A DNA stretch of 64,000 nucleotides. Source: Tenacibaculum mesophilum. GTDB lineage: Bacteria > Bacteroidota > Bacteroidia > Flavobacteriales > Flavobacteriaceae. Every line of letters begins with the position of its first letter. Positions within the stretch are counted from its first letter, which is position 1. Positions 49,695-59,157 of the stretch are shown here, piece after piece. The translations under genes and the position numbers were made by a program. A model generated the notes under the pieces. That model was not told where the DNA came from. It saw only the letters and a list, made by a program, of their open reading frames with translations, and searched no databases. The stretch spans positions 858,001 through 922,000 of the forward strand of contig NZ_CP032544.1 in assembly GCF_003867075.1 (NCBI RefSeq). The letters run 5' to 3'.

Positions 49695-51923
49695 ATGAGA
49701 AAATATTCTACGCTATTATTTTCAGCGCTCTTTGTATCAGCTTCTTTATTTGCCCAAGAAGCACCTAAAAAAGAACGTCAACAAGGTCATACCGACCAAA
49801 ACAAATTTCGACAATTAAAAGATGTATTAGCTACTCCTAACGATCAACGTACAGCATCAGGAGCCCCTGGTCATGCATACACACAACAAAAAGTTGATTA
49901 TGTAATGAACTTACGCTTAGATGAAGCTACAGATAGATTGTACGGAGATGAAGATATTACTTACCACAACAACTCTAAAGATCATTTAGAGTATTTATGG
50001 TTACAGTTAGATCAAAATATGCGAGCTCCAGATTCTAAATCTCCCTTGGCAGAATCTAATGCAGCAAGAAGTTTTCAAACTCCTGATAAATTTGTGAGTG
50101 ACAATATGGATAAACCAAAAGCATTTGGTTTTAATATTGAAGCCGTAAAATATGCTGATGGTAGAGATTTATCTCATACTATTAATCGCACAATGATGCG
50201 TATTAACTTGCCTAAGCCATTGGCTCCTGGTGAGATCTTTAAATTCAAAATTAAGTGGAACTACTTAATTAACAACTCTGTTGAAGACGGTGGTCGTTCT
50301 GGTTTTGAATCTTTTCCTGACGGAAATAAAAACTATACTATCGCTCAATTTTTTCCAAGATTATGTGTGTACAACAATGTTGAAGGATGGCAAAACATGC
50401 AGTTTTGGGGACGTAGTGAATGGGCTTTAGAATTTGGTGATTACGATGTAAAAATTACTGTTCCTGCCGATCATATTTTAGAGGCTACTGGTGAACTACA
50501 AAACGAAAAAGAGGTATTAAGTAGAGAACAACGTAAACGTCTTGAAAAAGCTAGAAAATCTTTTAAAGACCCAGTGTTTATTGTTACTCAAAAAGAAGCT
50601 GAAGAAAACGAAAAGCAAGGAACTACTAAAACTAAAACTTGGCACTTTAAGGCAAATAAAGTACGTGATTTTGCTTTTGCTTCATCAAGAAAATATATTT
50701 GGGATGCTATGGCTGTAGATATTAATGGTAAAACCGTTATGGCATTATCTTTATACCCAAAAGAAGGAAACCCGCTATGGGAAGAGCACTCTACTCGTGT
50801 TGTTGCTAATACATTAGAAGAGTATTCTAAAATGACTTTTGATTATCCATATTCTAAAGCAGTATCAGTACACGCTAAGCGTCAAGGAATGGAGTATCCT
50901 ATGATTTGTTTTAACTACGGACGCCCAAATCCTGATGGAACCTATTCTGATAGAGTTAAAAACGGAATGATTGGAGTAATTACTCATGAAGTTGGTCATA
51001 ACTTCTTCCCTATGATTGTAAACTCTGACGAGCGTCAGTGGACTTGGATGGATGAAGGCTTAAATTCATTTGTTGAAATTTTAGCTGAGTTAGACTACGA
51101 CCCAAACTTTAACACTGGTAACTTACCTAAAGATATTGTTCGTTACATGAGTTTAGATCAAGATAGGTTAAGCCCTATCATGTCTCAAGGTGATTATGTA
51201 CATAATTTCGGGCCTAATGCTTATACAAAACCAGCTGCTGGTTTATACATGTTGCGTCAAACAATTATGGGACCTGAGTTATTTGACTATGCTTTTAGAA
51301 CATACTCTAAAAGATGGATGTTTAAGCACCCTACCCCTGCCGATTTCTTTAGAACAATGGAAGATGCTTCTGGTATGGACTTAGACTGGTTTTGGAGAGG
51401 TTGGTTCTACACCACTGATTATACTGATATTGGAATTAAAGAGGTTAAGCCTTTATATTTAACCAATAAGCCAAATGAAGAAAGTAAGAAGTTACAACAG
51501 CAATATCCTTCTTATTTTGCGCAATTAGGTAAGTTAGTTTACTTAACTACTAAAAAAGAAGATGCTGATAAATCTGAAATAGAAGCATATATTAATAGCT
51601 TACCTTCAGACAAGAAAGCTAATTTAAAAAGTATACCTAATTATATTTATCAAGTTGAGTTTGAAAAACCAGGTGGTTTAGTAATGCCTATTATTGTGGA
51701 ATTAACGTATGCAGATGGTTCTAAAAAACGCCAAACTTTCCCTGCTCAAATTTGGAAAAAAAATGAGCATAAAGTAAAAAGAGTATTTACATCTACTCAA
51801 GAAATTAAAAGTATTGTTGTAGATCCTGATTTAGAAACTGCCGATATTGATACTTCAAATAACAGTTGGCCTAAACAAACAACAAATAAGTTTGATGCTT
51901 TTAAAAAGAAAGCTAAAAACTAA
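49695..51923 (+). CDS. M1-family metallopeptidase, exported
   Basis: A 742-residue gluzincin with signal peptide 'MRKYSTLLFSALFVSASLFAQ'. The zinc site is 'VITHEVGHNFFPM' (His431, Glu432, His435) and 'WMDEGLNSFVE' (Glu454, 18 residues after His435), so all ligands are present. N-terminal beta domain (50-290) and C-terminal domain with 'LDWFWRGWFYTTDYTDIGIKEVK' are family-typical. It probably digests peptides in the periplasm. It ends with a strong terminator. Confidence 0.92.
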   Translation: MRKYSTLLFSALFVSASLFAQEAPKKERQQGHTDQNKFRQLKDVLATPNDQRTASGAPGHAYTQQKVDYVMNLRLDEATDRLYGDEDITYHNNSKDHLEYLWLQLDQNMRAPDSKSPLAESNAARSFQTPDKFVSDNMDKPKAFGFNIEAVKYADGRDLSHTINRTMMRINLPKPLAPGEIFKFKIKWNYLINNSVEDGGRSGFESFPDGNKNYTIAQFFPRLCVYNNVEGWQNMQFWGRSEWALEFGDYDVKITVPADHILEATGELQNEKEVLSREQRKRLEKARKSFKDPVFIVTQKEAEENEKQGTTKTKTWHFKANKVRDFAFASSRKYIWDAMAVDINGKTVMALSLYPKEGNPLWEEHSTRVVANTLEEYSKMTFDYPYSKAVSVHAKRQGMEYPMICFNYGRPNPDGTYSDRVKNGMIGVITHEVGHNFFPMIVNSDERQWTWMDEGLNSFVEILAELDYDPNFNTGNLPKDIVRYMSLDQDRLSPIMSQGDYVHNFGPNAYTKPAAGLYMLRQTIMGPELFDYAFRTYSKRWMFKHPTPADFFRTMEDASGMDLDWFWRGWFYTTDYTDIGIKEVKPLYLTNKPNEESKKLQQQYPSYFAQLGKLVYLTTKKEDADKSEIEAYINSLPSDKKANLKSIPNYIYQVEFEKPGGLVMPIIVELTYADGSKKRQTFPAQIWKKNEHKVKRVFTSTQEIKSIVVDPDLETADIDTSNNSWPKQTTNKFDAFKKKAKN

Positions 51924-51947
51924 TATAGTTTTATTTAAACCTAACAA

Positions 51948-51975
51948 AAAAGCAGCCTATGGGCTGCTTTTTTGT
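51948..51975. terminator. terminator after the M1 peptidase gene
   Basis: AAAAAAGCAGCC (51948-51959) pairs with GGCTGCTTTTTT (51964-51975). It can serve both this gene and the convergent gene at 51990. Confidence 0.9.
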
Positions 51976-51989
51976 TGCTGTTATTTTAA

Positions 51990-52424
51990 CTATTTGCTAA
52001 ATAACTTATTTACTTCTTCATATGTAAGTAACTTAGAAACTGTCATAATATCTGGATCTCTACTTACATACTGTTGAATTTGTAACATTACTACTCCATC
52101 AACTTTAGTATATTTTAACCAGATTACATCTCCATTTGCTTTAATTTTATAAGGATCTCTAGGGTTTTCTTCAAAGCCTTTTACAATTATTTGATGTAAT
52201 TTTTCTACATCATTATCTAAGTTTTTAAATGAAAAATGAACATATTCATGAATAGGATCATTTATATTCTTATAGTAAAAGTTGTAAGCTTTATCTCCTA
52301 TTTTCTCTAAATAAACGTACTCTATTTTTCCTACTATTTCTGTTTTAGTAGTTTCAATAAATTCAATCTGAGAATACGAGGCTACAGAAAATAAAAGACC
52401 TGCTAATAAAAAAAGTTTTTTCAT
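51990..52424 (-). CDS. small exported protein of unknown function
   Basis: A 144-residue protein with signal peptide 'MKKLFLLAGLLFSVASYSQ'. The mature part alternates strands and helices ('TEIVGKIEYVYLEKIGDKAYNFYYKN', 'VEKLHQIIVKGFEENPRDPYKIKANGDVIWLKYTKVDGVVMLQIQQYVSRDPDIMTVSKLLTYEEVNKLF'). I do not recognise a family, although the closing 'L(T)YEEVNKLF' pattern recurs in small Bacteroidota periplasmic proteins. It is divergent from the TPR/AraC regulator across 253 bases that hold no gene. Confidence 0.65.
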   Translation of the reverse strand: MKKLFLLAGLLFSVASYSQIEFIETTKTEIVGKIEYVYLEKIGDKAYNFYYKNINDPIHEYVHFSFKNLDNDVEKLHQIIVKGFEENPRDPYKIKANGDVIWLKYTKVDGVVMLQIQQYVSRDPDIMTVSKLLTYEEVNKLFSK

Positions 52425-52677
52425 GAAATTTAAGGGTTTAAGTTTTATATTACTTTTTAAAAATTTTTTAAATATAACTAAAACAACAACGCTTTTTACT
52501 TATAAAAAGTATTTTCTCTTTTTATTTACATATTATCTTATTATGTTCTTATAACATTTTTTTAGAAATAAACTAACTTACTGTAAATCAAAAATAGAAT
52601 AGAAGAAATAGCTTTCTTGTTAAATTATTTTTATTTTGCAACTACTATTAATTTTCCTCTAACCCTTCAAAAAAATT

Positions 52678-54381
52678 ATGTTAAAGCAAATTTTATTTCT
52701 CTTCTTAGTAATTTTTAATTGTATTCTTTCTTTTTCTCAAGAAATAGAGAAGTATAACGAAAGTGACTTGATAAAAATTAAAAAAAAGTTCTATTTAAAT
52801 AAAGAAATTGGTGTTGATAGTTCTTTATACTACATGAACAAGCTTCTACTAAGTAATAATACTGCTTATAAAACTTTTGGATATGCTGCTATAGAATATT
52901 TAAAAGTAAGAGAAAAACAATCTATAAACACTTCTTTTAAAGATAGTATTAATAAATATCTTCCTAAAATAGTAAGAGTAAATAAAAATTTTCCTTTACT
53001 GTTTGATATTCATATTCTCTTAGGCAACTCTAATAAAAGAAGAAAGTTAATTAAACCAGCTTTACAAAATTATATTACAGCCGAAAATTACGCTTTGTTA
53101 GCCAAAGATATTGAGCGAATTATTAAAATAAAAGGGAACATCGCACTTATTTATCAAGACATGGGAGAGCTTGATAAAGCTCTTAATAAAGCAAAAGAAA
53201 CTCTTGACCTTATAGAAGCTAATAAAGAATCCCTTTCAAACAAGTATTATAGTAGCAAATATAAAAGAATGTTTAATGTTGCTGCTATTTACGCTACTTT
53301 ATATAAAAAAAATAGAGAAAAACAGCAGTATGCAGACTCTTCTTTACATTACTATAATTTGATACTAAAAACAAAAGAGTTTAATCTTAATAGCTATTAT
53401 ACCGGCAAAGTTTATTATGGAAAAGGGACTATTTATACTTTAAAAAAAGAATACTCTAAAGCTAGTTCTTTTCTTGAAAAAAGTTTAGCGTTATTCGAAA
53501 AAAGCAAGTCACAGTCTTATTTATACAAAGGATACTACAACAATGGTCTAAACTATTATAATTTAAATAAATTCGAAAAGGCTAAACATAACTTTTTAAC
53601 TGCTCTTAAAATAAAAAAAGACACCATTTTAGATGATAATTATATAAAAATGAATGGATACCTTTCACAAATTTATACTTATCAAAATAAAGTAGACTCT
53701 GCAAATTATTATTTAAACACATATGTAAATAATCATTCAAAAGTTTCATTAAGAGATAAAAAACAGTTTAAAGAAGCAATTAAAGTTGATTTTGATAAAA
53801 AAATTAAAAAGTTAAAAGAGGATAGTAACAAAAAGAATTTTTATTATGAAATTATAGTTATAGGATTAATATCTACAGTAATAGTTATCTCTTTTTTAGT
53901 ATTTAAAAACGCTAAAGAAAAAAAGAAAACAAAGAAAAAGTTAAGTGAACTATTAAATAAAATTTCAAAAAAAGAAGACCTAACTGAAAAGCCCTTTTCT
54001 TTACCTAATCCATTAAAAATAAAAGACGAACAACATCAACAAATTATTAGCGGCTTATTAAAAATAGAGGAAAAGAAATACTTTTTAAAAGAAGAGTATA
54101 ATTTATATAATGCAGCTAAAAAAATAGGAACCAATACTACTTACCTATCAAAAATCATTAAAGATTATAAAAAAATGAGCTTTAATGATTATACGAATGA
54201 GTTACGTATTAATTACATTATTGGAATATTGAGTAATGATAAGAAAGTGAGGTCTTATACAACACAAGCTATTGGAGAAATTGCTGGATATAAAAATGCG
54301 AAGTCTTTTACTCGAATTTTTAAAAAATATATAGGTATAACTCCTTATCAATTTATAGAGAAAATTAATAAGGAGTTATAA
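52678..54381 (+). CDS. membrane-anchored TPR / AraC-type transcription regulator
   Basis: A 567-residue regulator. Signal peptide 'MLKQILFLFLVIFNCILSFSQ'; tetratricopeptide-type helical repeats (about 95-340, for example 'ALNKAKETLDLIEANKES', 'YYNGLNYYNLNKFEKAKHNFLTALKI'); one membrane helix at about 388-408 ('YEIIVIGLISTVIVISFLVF'); then a cytosolic AraC HTH pair ('NLYNAAKKIGTNTTYLSKIIKDYKKMSFNDYTNELRINYI', 'TQAIGEIAGYKNAKSFTRIFKKYIGITPYQFIEKI'). The layout allows a periplasmic signal to act on a tethered DNA-binding domain. It sits next to the double-glycine peptide genes and the 22-bp-spaced direct repeat, so they are its likely targets. Confidence 0.9.
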   Translation: MLKQILFLFLVIFNCILSFSQEIEKYNESDLIKIKKKFYLNKEIGVDSSLYYMNKLLLSNNTAYKTFGYAAIEYLKVREKQSINTSFKDSINKYLPKIVRVNKNFPLLFDIHILLGNSNKRRKLIKPALQNYITAENYALLAKDIERIIKIKGNIALIYQDMGELDKALNKAKETLDLIEANKESLSNKYYSSKYKRMFNVAAIYATLYKKNREKQQYADSSLHYYNLILKTKEFNLNSYYTGKVYYGKGTIYTLKKEYSKASSFLEKSLALFEKSKSQSYLYKGYYNNGLNYYNLNKFEKAKHNFLTALKIKKDTILDDNYIKMNGYLSQIYTYQNKVDSANYYLNTYVNNHSKVSLRDKKQFKEAIKVDFDKKIKKLKEDSNKKNFYYEIIVIGLISTVIVISFLVFKNAKEKKKTKKKLSELLNKISKKEDLTEKPFSLPNPLKIKDEQHQQIISGLLKIEEKKYFLKEEYNLYNAAKKIGTNTTYLSKIIKDYKKMSFNDYTNELRINYIIGILSNDKKVRSYTTQAIGEIAGYKNAKSFTRIFKKYIGITPYQFIEKINKEL

Positions 54382-54397
54382 TGCTTTTGTAATTATT

Positions 54398-54607
54398 TTA
54401 AACCTTAAAATTATTTTTACGATCGTAGCATTTATCTTTTTCTGCACTTGGTGGTAAAACAAAACAGTCTTCTTCTCCATCTGTATCTGGTCCGCCAAAA
54501 TCTATTTTTTCATAATTCGCCTTAACTGGATCTCCTGCTAATATCTTTGTTTTTTCCTCTAATGTTAATTTATACTTTGCTAACATCTCAATAGATAAAC
54601 ATTTCAT
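54398..54607 (-). CDS. 69-residue leader-type peptide, possible secreted or modified product
   Basis: A 69-residue peptide with N-terminal 'MKCLSIEMLAKYKLTLEEKTKILAGDP', similar in plan to double-glycine leaders (helix ending in 'KILAGD', Ala-Gly in place of Gly-Gly). The rest 'YEKIDFGGPDTDGEEDCFVLPPSAEKDKCYDRK' is acidic with two Cys. It is encoded opposite the regulator and divergent from the four peptide genes at 54894-55667 with the direct repeat between them. Real coding is likely from the start context (A-rich, ATG) and composition, but it is short and unproven. Confidence 0.5.
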   Translation of the reverse strand: MKCLSIEMLAKYKLTLEEKTKILAGDPVKANYEKIDFGGPDTDGEEDCFVLPPSAEKDKCYDRKNNFKV

Positions 54608-54746
54608 AAGTTTTAATTTTTAAGTTATATGTAAAGTTAATTTTTTAATCTATTGTTTTTGTTTTTATCAAACTCACCAAAAAACAAAACACACAAAACA
54701 CTACAAAACAACAACTTAAATCAACAATAATAATGTCATTATTTTT

Positions 54747-54779
54747 AAATAGTACCTCCTGTTTTCATAAATAGTACCT
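54747..54779. promoter_or_regulatory. 22-bp-spaced direct repeat, candidate AraC-type operator
   Basis: AAATAGTACCT at 54747-54757 and again at 54769-54779, a 22-bp offset (about two helical turns), with similarity continuing into CTGTTTT. AraC-family proteins with two HTH motifs bind such phased direct repeats. It lies between the divergent 54398 peptide and the 54894 peptide array, and next to the AraC-type gene. Confidence 0.55.
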
Positions 54780-54893
54780 GTTTTTACTTCTTTTGTAACT
54801 AACAATGTTTAATATTTGTTATAAATCAAGCTTGTTTTAATGCGTCCCCCGAAAAGCATTTAATAGAGTAGGGATAACTCAAATTAATTAATC

Positions 54894-55064
54894 ATGTTAA
54901 AATCAATTTCTAAATTAGGAAACGTTCTGAATAAATCAGAACAAAGAACTATTAATGGTGGACAAATTGTTTGCCCTAGAGGAACTTATTTAAAATGTAA
55001 TTGGATAAGATGTTGGTGTGAACCAGAATATGTTGAAGAATTACCTGTAGACTTTGACCACTAA
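54894..55064 (+). CDS. double-glycine leader peptide 1, Cys-rich core
   Basis: A 56-residue peptide. Leader 'MLKSISKLGNVLNKSEQRTINGG' (Gly22-Gly23), the form 'LxxLGxxLxKxxQxxIxGG' of Bacteroidota natural-product precursors. Core 'QIVCPRGTYLKCNWIRCWCEPEYVEELPVDFDH' has four Cys in the pattern C-x7-C-x4-CWC. It is the most diverged of four tandem paralogues. No maturation enzyme or peptidase-ABC transporter lies in the window. Confidence 0.75.
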   Translation: MLKSISKLGNVLNKSEQRTINGGQIVCPRGTYLKCNWIRCWCEPEYVEELPVDFDH

Positions 55065-55093
55065 AAATTATCAATAACCAAAACTAATTAATT

Positions 55094-55273
55094 ATGAAAA
55101 CAAAAGTTTTAAACCTAGGTACTATTATCAGTAAAACAGCACAAAAACAAATTTTAGGAGGTGAATCTCCTATGAGGTGCCCAGGAGATGGAGTATTAGT
55201 ATGCAAAGGTGAAAAACCTCACACCAATTGTTGGTGTTATTATAAAGCATACGAAGTACTTAGACCTGAGTAA
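55094..55273 (+). CDS. double-glycine leader peptide 2, Cys-rich core
   Basis: A 59-residue paralogue. Leader 'MKTKVLNLGTIISKTAQKQILGG' and core with 'MRCPGDGVLVCKGEKPHTNCWCYY': Cys in the pattern C-x7-C-x8-CWC. It begins 29 bases after peptide 1. All four peptide genes have a short A-rich gap containing 'ATTAATTATG'-like starts, suggesting one transcript. Confidence 0.78.
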   Translation: MKTKVLNLGTIISKTAQKQILGGESPMRCPGDGVLVCKGEKPHTNCWCYYKAYEVLRPE

Positions 55274-55286
55274 CAAATTAATAATT

Positions 55287-55466
55287 ATGAAAACAAAAAT
55301 TTTAAATTTAGGTACTATTATTAATAAAGCAGCGCAAAAACAAATTTTAGGAGGTACACCTGCAAAATGTCCTGGAGATGGAGTATTGAAATGTAGAGGA
55401 AAAGAGCCTTATATTATGTGTTGGTGTGAATATGATAAGAAGAATTTTTTTGAACCTAACTATTAG
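55287..55466 (+). CDS. double-glycine leader peptide 3, Cys-rich core
   Basis: A 59-residue paralogue. The true start is the ATG at 55287, aligned with the other copies; a longer upstream frame from 55209 runs through the end of peptide 2 and is not real. Leader 'MKTKILNLGTIINKAAQKQILGG'; core with 'AKCPGDGVLKCRGKEPYIMCWCEYDKK', the same four-Cys pattern. Nearly identical to peptide 4 in the leader and core centre. Confidence 0.8.
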   Translation: MKTKILNLGTIINKAAQKQILGGTPAKCPGDGVLKCRGKEPYIMCWCEYDKKNFFEPNY

Positions 55467-55487
55467 TAATTAATTAAAAATATAATT

Positions 55488-55667
55488 ATGAAAACAAAAA
55501 TTTCAAACTTAGGTACTGTTATCAATAAAACAGCGCAAAAACAAATTTTAGGAGGTACACCTATAAAATGTCCTGGAGATGGAGTATGGACATGTAGAGG
55601 AAAAGAGCCTTATATTATATGTTGGTGTGTATATGATAAACACTATGACCGTGAACCTAACTTTTAA
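55488..55667 (+). CDS. double-glycine leader peptide 4, Cys-rich core
   Basis: A 59-residue paralogue, last in the array. Leader 'MKTKISNLGTVINKTAQKQILGG'; core with 'IKCPGDGVWTCRGKEPYIICWCVYDK'. The leader and the CPGDGV, RGKEPYI and CWC blocks are constant while the C-terminal ten residues vary, as in families of processed, secreted peptides. A bidirectional terminator follows. Confidence 0.8.
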   Translation: MKTKISNLGTVINKTAQKQILGGTPIKCPGDGVWTCRGKEPYIICWCVYDKHYDREPNF

Positions 55668-55719
55668 GTAACAAAGCAATGTATATTCATGAAGTTTCTT
55701 AAGTAAAACTCTACTTAAA

Positions 55720-55749
55720 AAACAGCCAATAGAACTATATTGGCTGTTT
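55720..55749. terminator. bidirectional terminator between the peptide array and lon
   Basis: AAACAGCCAATA (55720-55731) pairs perfectly with TATTGGCTGTTT (55738-55749), with A and T runs on both sides. Confidence 0.88.
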
Positions 55750-55766
55750 GTTTAGTTTTTCTAATA

Positions 55767-58223
55767 TTATAAAAGTTTCTTAGCTTTTTTAACTTTTTGC
55801 TTGGTAAGTGCTATATCAATTACCTCACTCATGTCGGTTACATAATGAAATGTTAACCCTTTTAAGTAGCTCTCTTTTATTTCTTCTATATCCTTTTTAT
55901 TATCAGCACACAAAATAATTTCTTTAATATTTGCTCGTTTTGCTGCTAATATTTTTTCTTTAATTCCACCAACTGGAAGTACCTTTCCGCGTAGCGTGAT
56001 CTCTCCAGTCATGGCTAATTTATTTTTCACCTTACGCTGTGTAAATACAGAAACTAAAGAAGTTAACATCGTAATACCTGCACTTGGACCATCTTTAGGG
56101 GTAGCTCCTTCAGGCACGTGAATGTGTACATCATATTTATCTAATACTTCAGGATTAATTCCAAATTCTTCAGCATTAGATTTTATATATTTCATTGCTA
56201 TTGTTGAAGACTCTTTCATTACAGTACCTAAGTTACCTGTTATTGAAAGATTTCCTTTTCCTTTAGAAATAATAGATTCTATAAATAAAATATCTCCTCC
56301 AACACTTGTCCAAGCTAACCCAGTAACAACACCTGCAACATCGTTATTCTCGTACTTATCACGTTCTAAACGTGCAGGTCCTAAAATAGTTTCTATATCT
56401 TCATTTGTCAAAACAACATTGTACTCCTCTTCCATCGCAATAGACTTAGCGGCAAAGCGAACTACTTTTGCTACTTGTTTTTCTAAACCACGGACTCCAG
56501 ACTCTCTAGTATATCCTTCAACTATTTTCTCTATCTGCTTTTTACCTACTGTTAAATGTTCTTTTGATAATCCGTGCTCTTTTAATTGCTTTGGGAACAA
56601 GTATTTTTTAGCTATTTCTACCTTCTCTTCAATAGTATACCCTGTTACGTTAATAATTTCCATACGATCACGTAATGCCCATGGAATTTGATTAATGTTA
56701 TTAGCTGTTGCTATAAATAATACTTTAGAAAGATCATATCCCACTTCTAAATAATTATCATAAAAAGCTGTGTTTTGTTCTGGGTCTAATACTTCTAACA
56801 TTGCTGAAGAAGGATCTCCTTGATGACTTTGACTTAACTTATCTATTTCATCTAACACAAATACAGGATTTGAAGTTCCTGCCTTTTTAATATTTTGGAT
56901 TAAACGACCAGGCATTGCTCCAATATAGGTTTTACGGTGTCCTCTAATTTCAGCTTCATCACGTAAACCTCCTAAAGACATACGTACGTACTTGCGTCCT
57001 AATGCTTCAGCTACCGATTTACCTAACGATGTTTTACCTACTCCTGGAGGTCCGTATAAACAAATAATTGGCGATTTCATATCACCACGTAATTTTAAAA
57101 CCGCTAAATGCTCTAAAATACGCTCTTTAACTTTCTCTAACCCAAAATGATCTCTATCTAAAATTTTTTGAGCTCTTTTTAAATCAAATTTATCTTTTGA
57201 ATACTCGCCCCAAGGTAACTCTAACATTAACTCTAAGTAGTTACGCTGTACACCATATTCTGCCATTTGAGGGTTCATACGTCTTAAACGCCCTAACTCT
57301 TTCTCAAAAGTTTCTCCAACCTCTTTATTCCATTTTTTAGACTTAGCCTTAGTACGCATTTCATCTAGCTCTTGCTCGTGAGAAACACCACCTAATTCAT
57401 CTTGAATGGTTTTTAATTGTTGATTTAAATAGTATTCACGTTGTTGTTTATCTAAGTCAGAACGTGTTTTAGATTGAATATCGTTACGTAATTGTAACTT
57501 TTGAAGCTCTTTATCTAAATTCTTTAACGTTAATAATGCACGTTCTTTTAAATTGTCTTTCTCAAGTAATACCTGCTTTTGCGATACACTTAATTCCATG
57601 TTTGACGAAATAAAATTCACCAAAAATGAATTGGATTGAATATTTTTTATAGCAAAAGATGCTTCTGAAGGTAGCATAGGGTTTTCTTTAATTACCTCTA
57701 ATGCTAAGTCTTTAATCGAATCGATAATTGCATCAAACTCTTTTTGATCATCAATTTCTCGCTCATCTACAGCTTCTTTTACTCTTGCTTTTAAGTAAGG
57801 GGCTTCTTGCGTAATTTCCTCTATTTCAAAACGCTTTTTACCTTGGATAATTACAGTTGTATTACCATCAGGCATTTTTAATACACGTAAAATTTGTGCC
57901 ACTACACCTGTTTGATAAATATCATCAATTCCTGGATCTTCAACTTCACTATCTTTTTGTGCTACAACACCTACAACTTTATCTCCCTTGTTGGCATCTT
58001 TAATTAACTGAATAGACTTATCTCTACCTGCCGTAATTGGAATTACAACTCCTGGAAATAACACTGTATTACGTAGAGGAAGAATTGGTAATTCTTCAGG
58101 AATACTTTCTTGATTTATTAACTCTTCATCTTCTGGTGTTAATAATGGAATTAACTCTGAATCCTCATTAAAAACATCTTGAAGCGACAAATTGTCTAAA
58201 TGTAATATTTTTGATTTACTCAT
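55767..58223 (-). CDS. lon: ATP-dependent protease Lon
   Basis: An 818-residue LonA. N-terminal substrate domain from about 42 ('[20 protein letters not shown]'), AAA+ domain with Walker A '[16 protein letters not shown]' and Walker B '[11 protein letters not shown]', and the C-terminal Ser-Lys protease domain with '[15 protein letters not shown]' (catalytic Ser) and '[13 protein letters not shown]' (catalytic Lys). It degrades misfolded and regulatory proteins. It is a core gene with a 230-base upstream region; no clear heat-shock operator was recognised there. Confidence 0.98.
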   Translation of the reverse strand: MSKSKILHLDNLSLQDVFNEDSELIPLLTPEDEELINQESIPEELPILPLRNTVLFPGVVIPITAGRDKSIQLIKDANKGDKVVGVVAQKDSEVEDPGIDDIYQTGVVAQILRVLKMPDGNTTVIIQGKKRFEIEEITQEAPYLKARVKEAVDEREIDDQKEFDAIIDSIKDLALEVIKENPMLPSEASFAIKNIQSNSFLVNFISSNMELSVSQKQVLLEKDNLKERALLTLKNLDKELQKLQLRNDIQSKTRSDLDKQQREYYLNQQLKTIQDELGGVSHEQELDEMRTKAKSKKWNKEVGETFEKELGRLRRMNPQMAEYGVQRNYLELMLELPWGEYSKDKFDLKRAQKILDRDHFGLEKVKERILEHLAVLKLRGDMKSPIICLYGPPGVGKTSLGKSVAEALGRKYVRMSLGGLRDEAEIRGHRKTYIGAMPGRLIQNIKKAGTSNPVFVLDEIDKLSQSHQGDPSSAMLEVLDPEQNTAFYDNYLEVGYDLSKVLFIATANNINQIPWALRDRMEIINVTGYTIEEKVEIAKKYLFPKQLKEHGLSKEHLTVGKKQIEKIVEGYTRESGVRGLEKQVAKVVRFAAKSIAMEEEYNVVLTNEDIETILGPARLERDKYENNDVAGVVTGLAWTSVGGDILFIESIISKGKGNLSITGNLGTVMKESSTIAMKYIKSNAEEFGINPEVLDKYDVHIHVPEGATPKDGPSAGITMLTSLVSVFTQRKVKNKLAMTGEITLRGKVLPVGGIKEKILAAKRANIKEIILCADNKKDIEEIKESYLKGLTFHYVTDMSEVIDIALTKQKVKKAKKLL

Positions 58224-58453
58224 ATCTTATTTATTCTGTCATAGTGGCACTTATCACTCTTTTATTGAAAAAAAACCACTTTTTAAAAACCTTAATCTAC
58301 TGATAAACAAAAGAATAAACTTAAACTCTTATCTATCTCGTTATCTATATTTCAATTCTTATGCCAACGAAAGCTATAAATAATTTAATTTGTAACTTAT
58401 TTGGTTCTAAATCGTCTTACTAACATCTTATTTCAACATAAAACTAACCAAAA

Positions 58454-59140
58454 ATGAAATTTAACATTTTAACTCTATCATTACTTTTATTACTAATTAA
58501 CTGTACCTCAAAAACAAACTCTTCTGAGTTTATTGAAAAAGCAGCAGGACGCTATTATTTTAATGCTGATGAAATTATAGAAGTTACTTTTAATAATGAC
58601 AATAAATTACTTATAAAATGGCGTAATCAAAACTTAGAACCTTTAAAAGTGAATGATTCTTCTTTTTACGTTAGAGAGTTAAATGAAAAACTAATTTTTA
58701 ATACTTCTAAGAATATGATAGGGTTAGCTGAAAAGCGTGAGCATGAAGGTGAAAAGTATGTCTTTAAAAAACTAAAAAAAGGAGAAAAAACTCCCAGCGA
58801 ACATTTAGCAGAAGGTAACTTTGAAGCTGCTTTAAAAGGTTACAAAGCTATAAAAGAAAAAGACAGTTTAAATCCTGTAATCAGAGAACGAAATATAAAT
58901 AGGTTAGGATATCAATACCTTAGAAAAGATGAGTTTGAAAATGCCCTTAATGTTTTTAAAATTAATATTGAATTGTATCCTAACAGTTCAAATACTTATG
59001 ATAGTACCGCTGATGCTTATACCAGAATGAAAGATACAGCGAACGCTATTGAATACTATAAAAAAGCTTTAACCATTAACCCTGAAAATAGAAGTTCTAA
59101 ACGTGCTTTAGAAAAACTTACTTTAAAGAAAGAGGAATAA
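58454..59140 (+). CDS. TPR-containing lipoprotein
   Basis: A 228-residue lipoprotein ('LLLLLINCTSKTNSS', Cys17). The middle part is a beta-rich domain ('GRYYFNADEIIEVTFNNDNKLLIKWRNQ'). The C-terminal half has three TPR-like repeats ('LAEGNFEAALKGYKAIKEKD', 'YLRKDEFENALNVFKINIELYPNS', 'YTRMKDTANAIEYYKKALTINPENRSS'). Such domains mediate protein contacts at the membrane; no partner is evident from the neighbours. It is convergent with the LysE-type gene. Confidence 0.8.
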   Translation: MKFNILTLSLLLLLINCTSKTNSSEFIEKAAGRYYFNADEIIEVTFNNDNKLLIKWRNQNLEPLKVNDSSFYVRELNEKLIFNTSKNMIGLAEKREHEGEKYVFKKLKKGEKTPSEHLAEGNFEAALKGYKAIKEKDSLNPVIRERNINRLGYQYLRKDEFENALNVFKINIELYPNSSNTYDSTADAYTRMKDTANAIEYYKKALTINPENRSSKRALEKLTLKKEE

Positions 59141-59157
59141 ATAATCTTGAAAGTTTT

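Noticed and set aside
55209-55286. Longer form of peptide 3 starting within peptide 2
   Set aside because: It overlaps peptide 2 in another frame, and the ATG at 55287 aligns with the leaders of the other copies.
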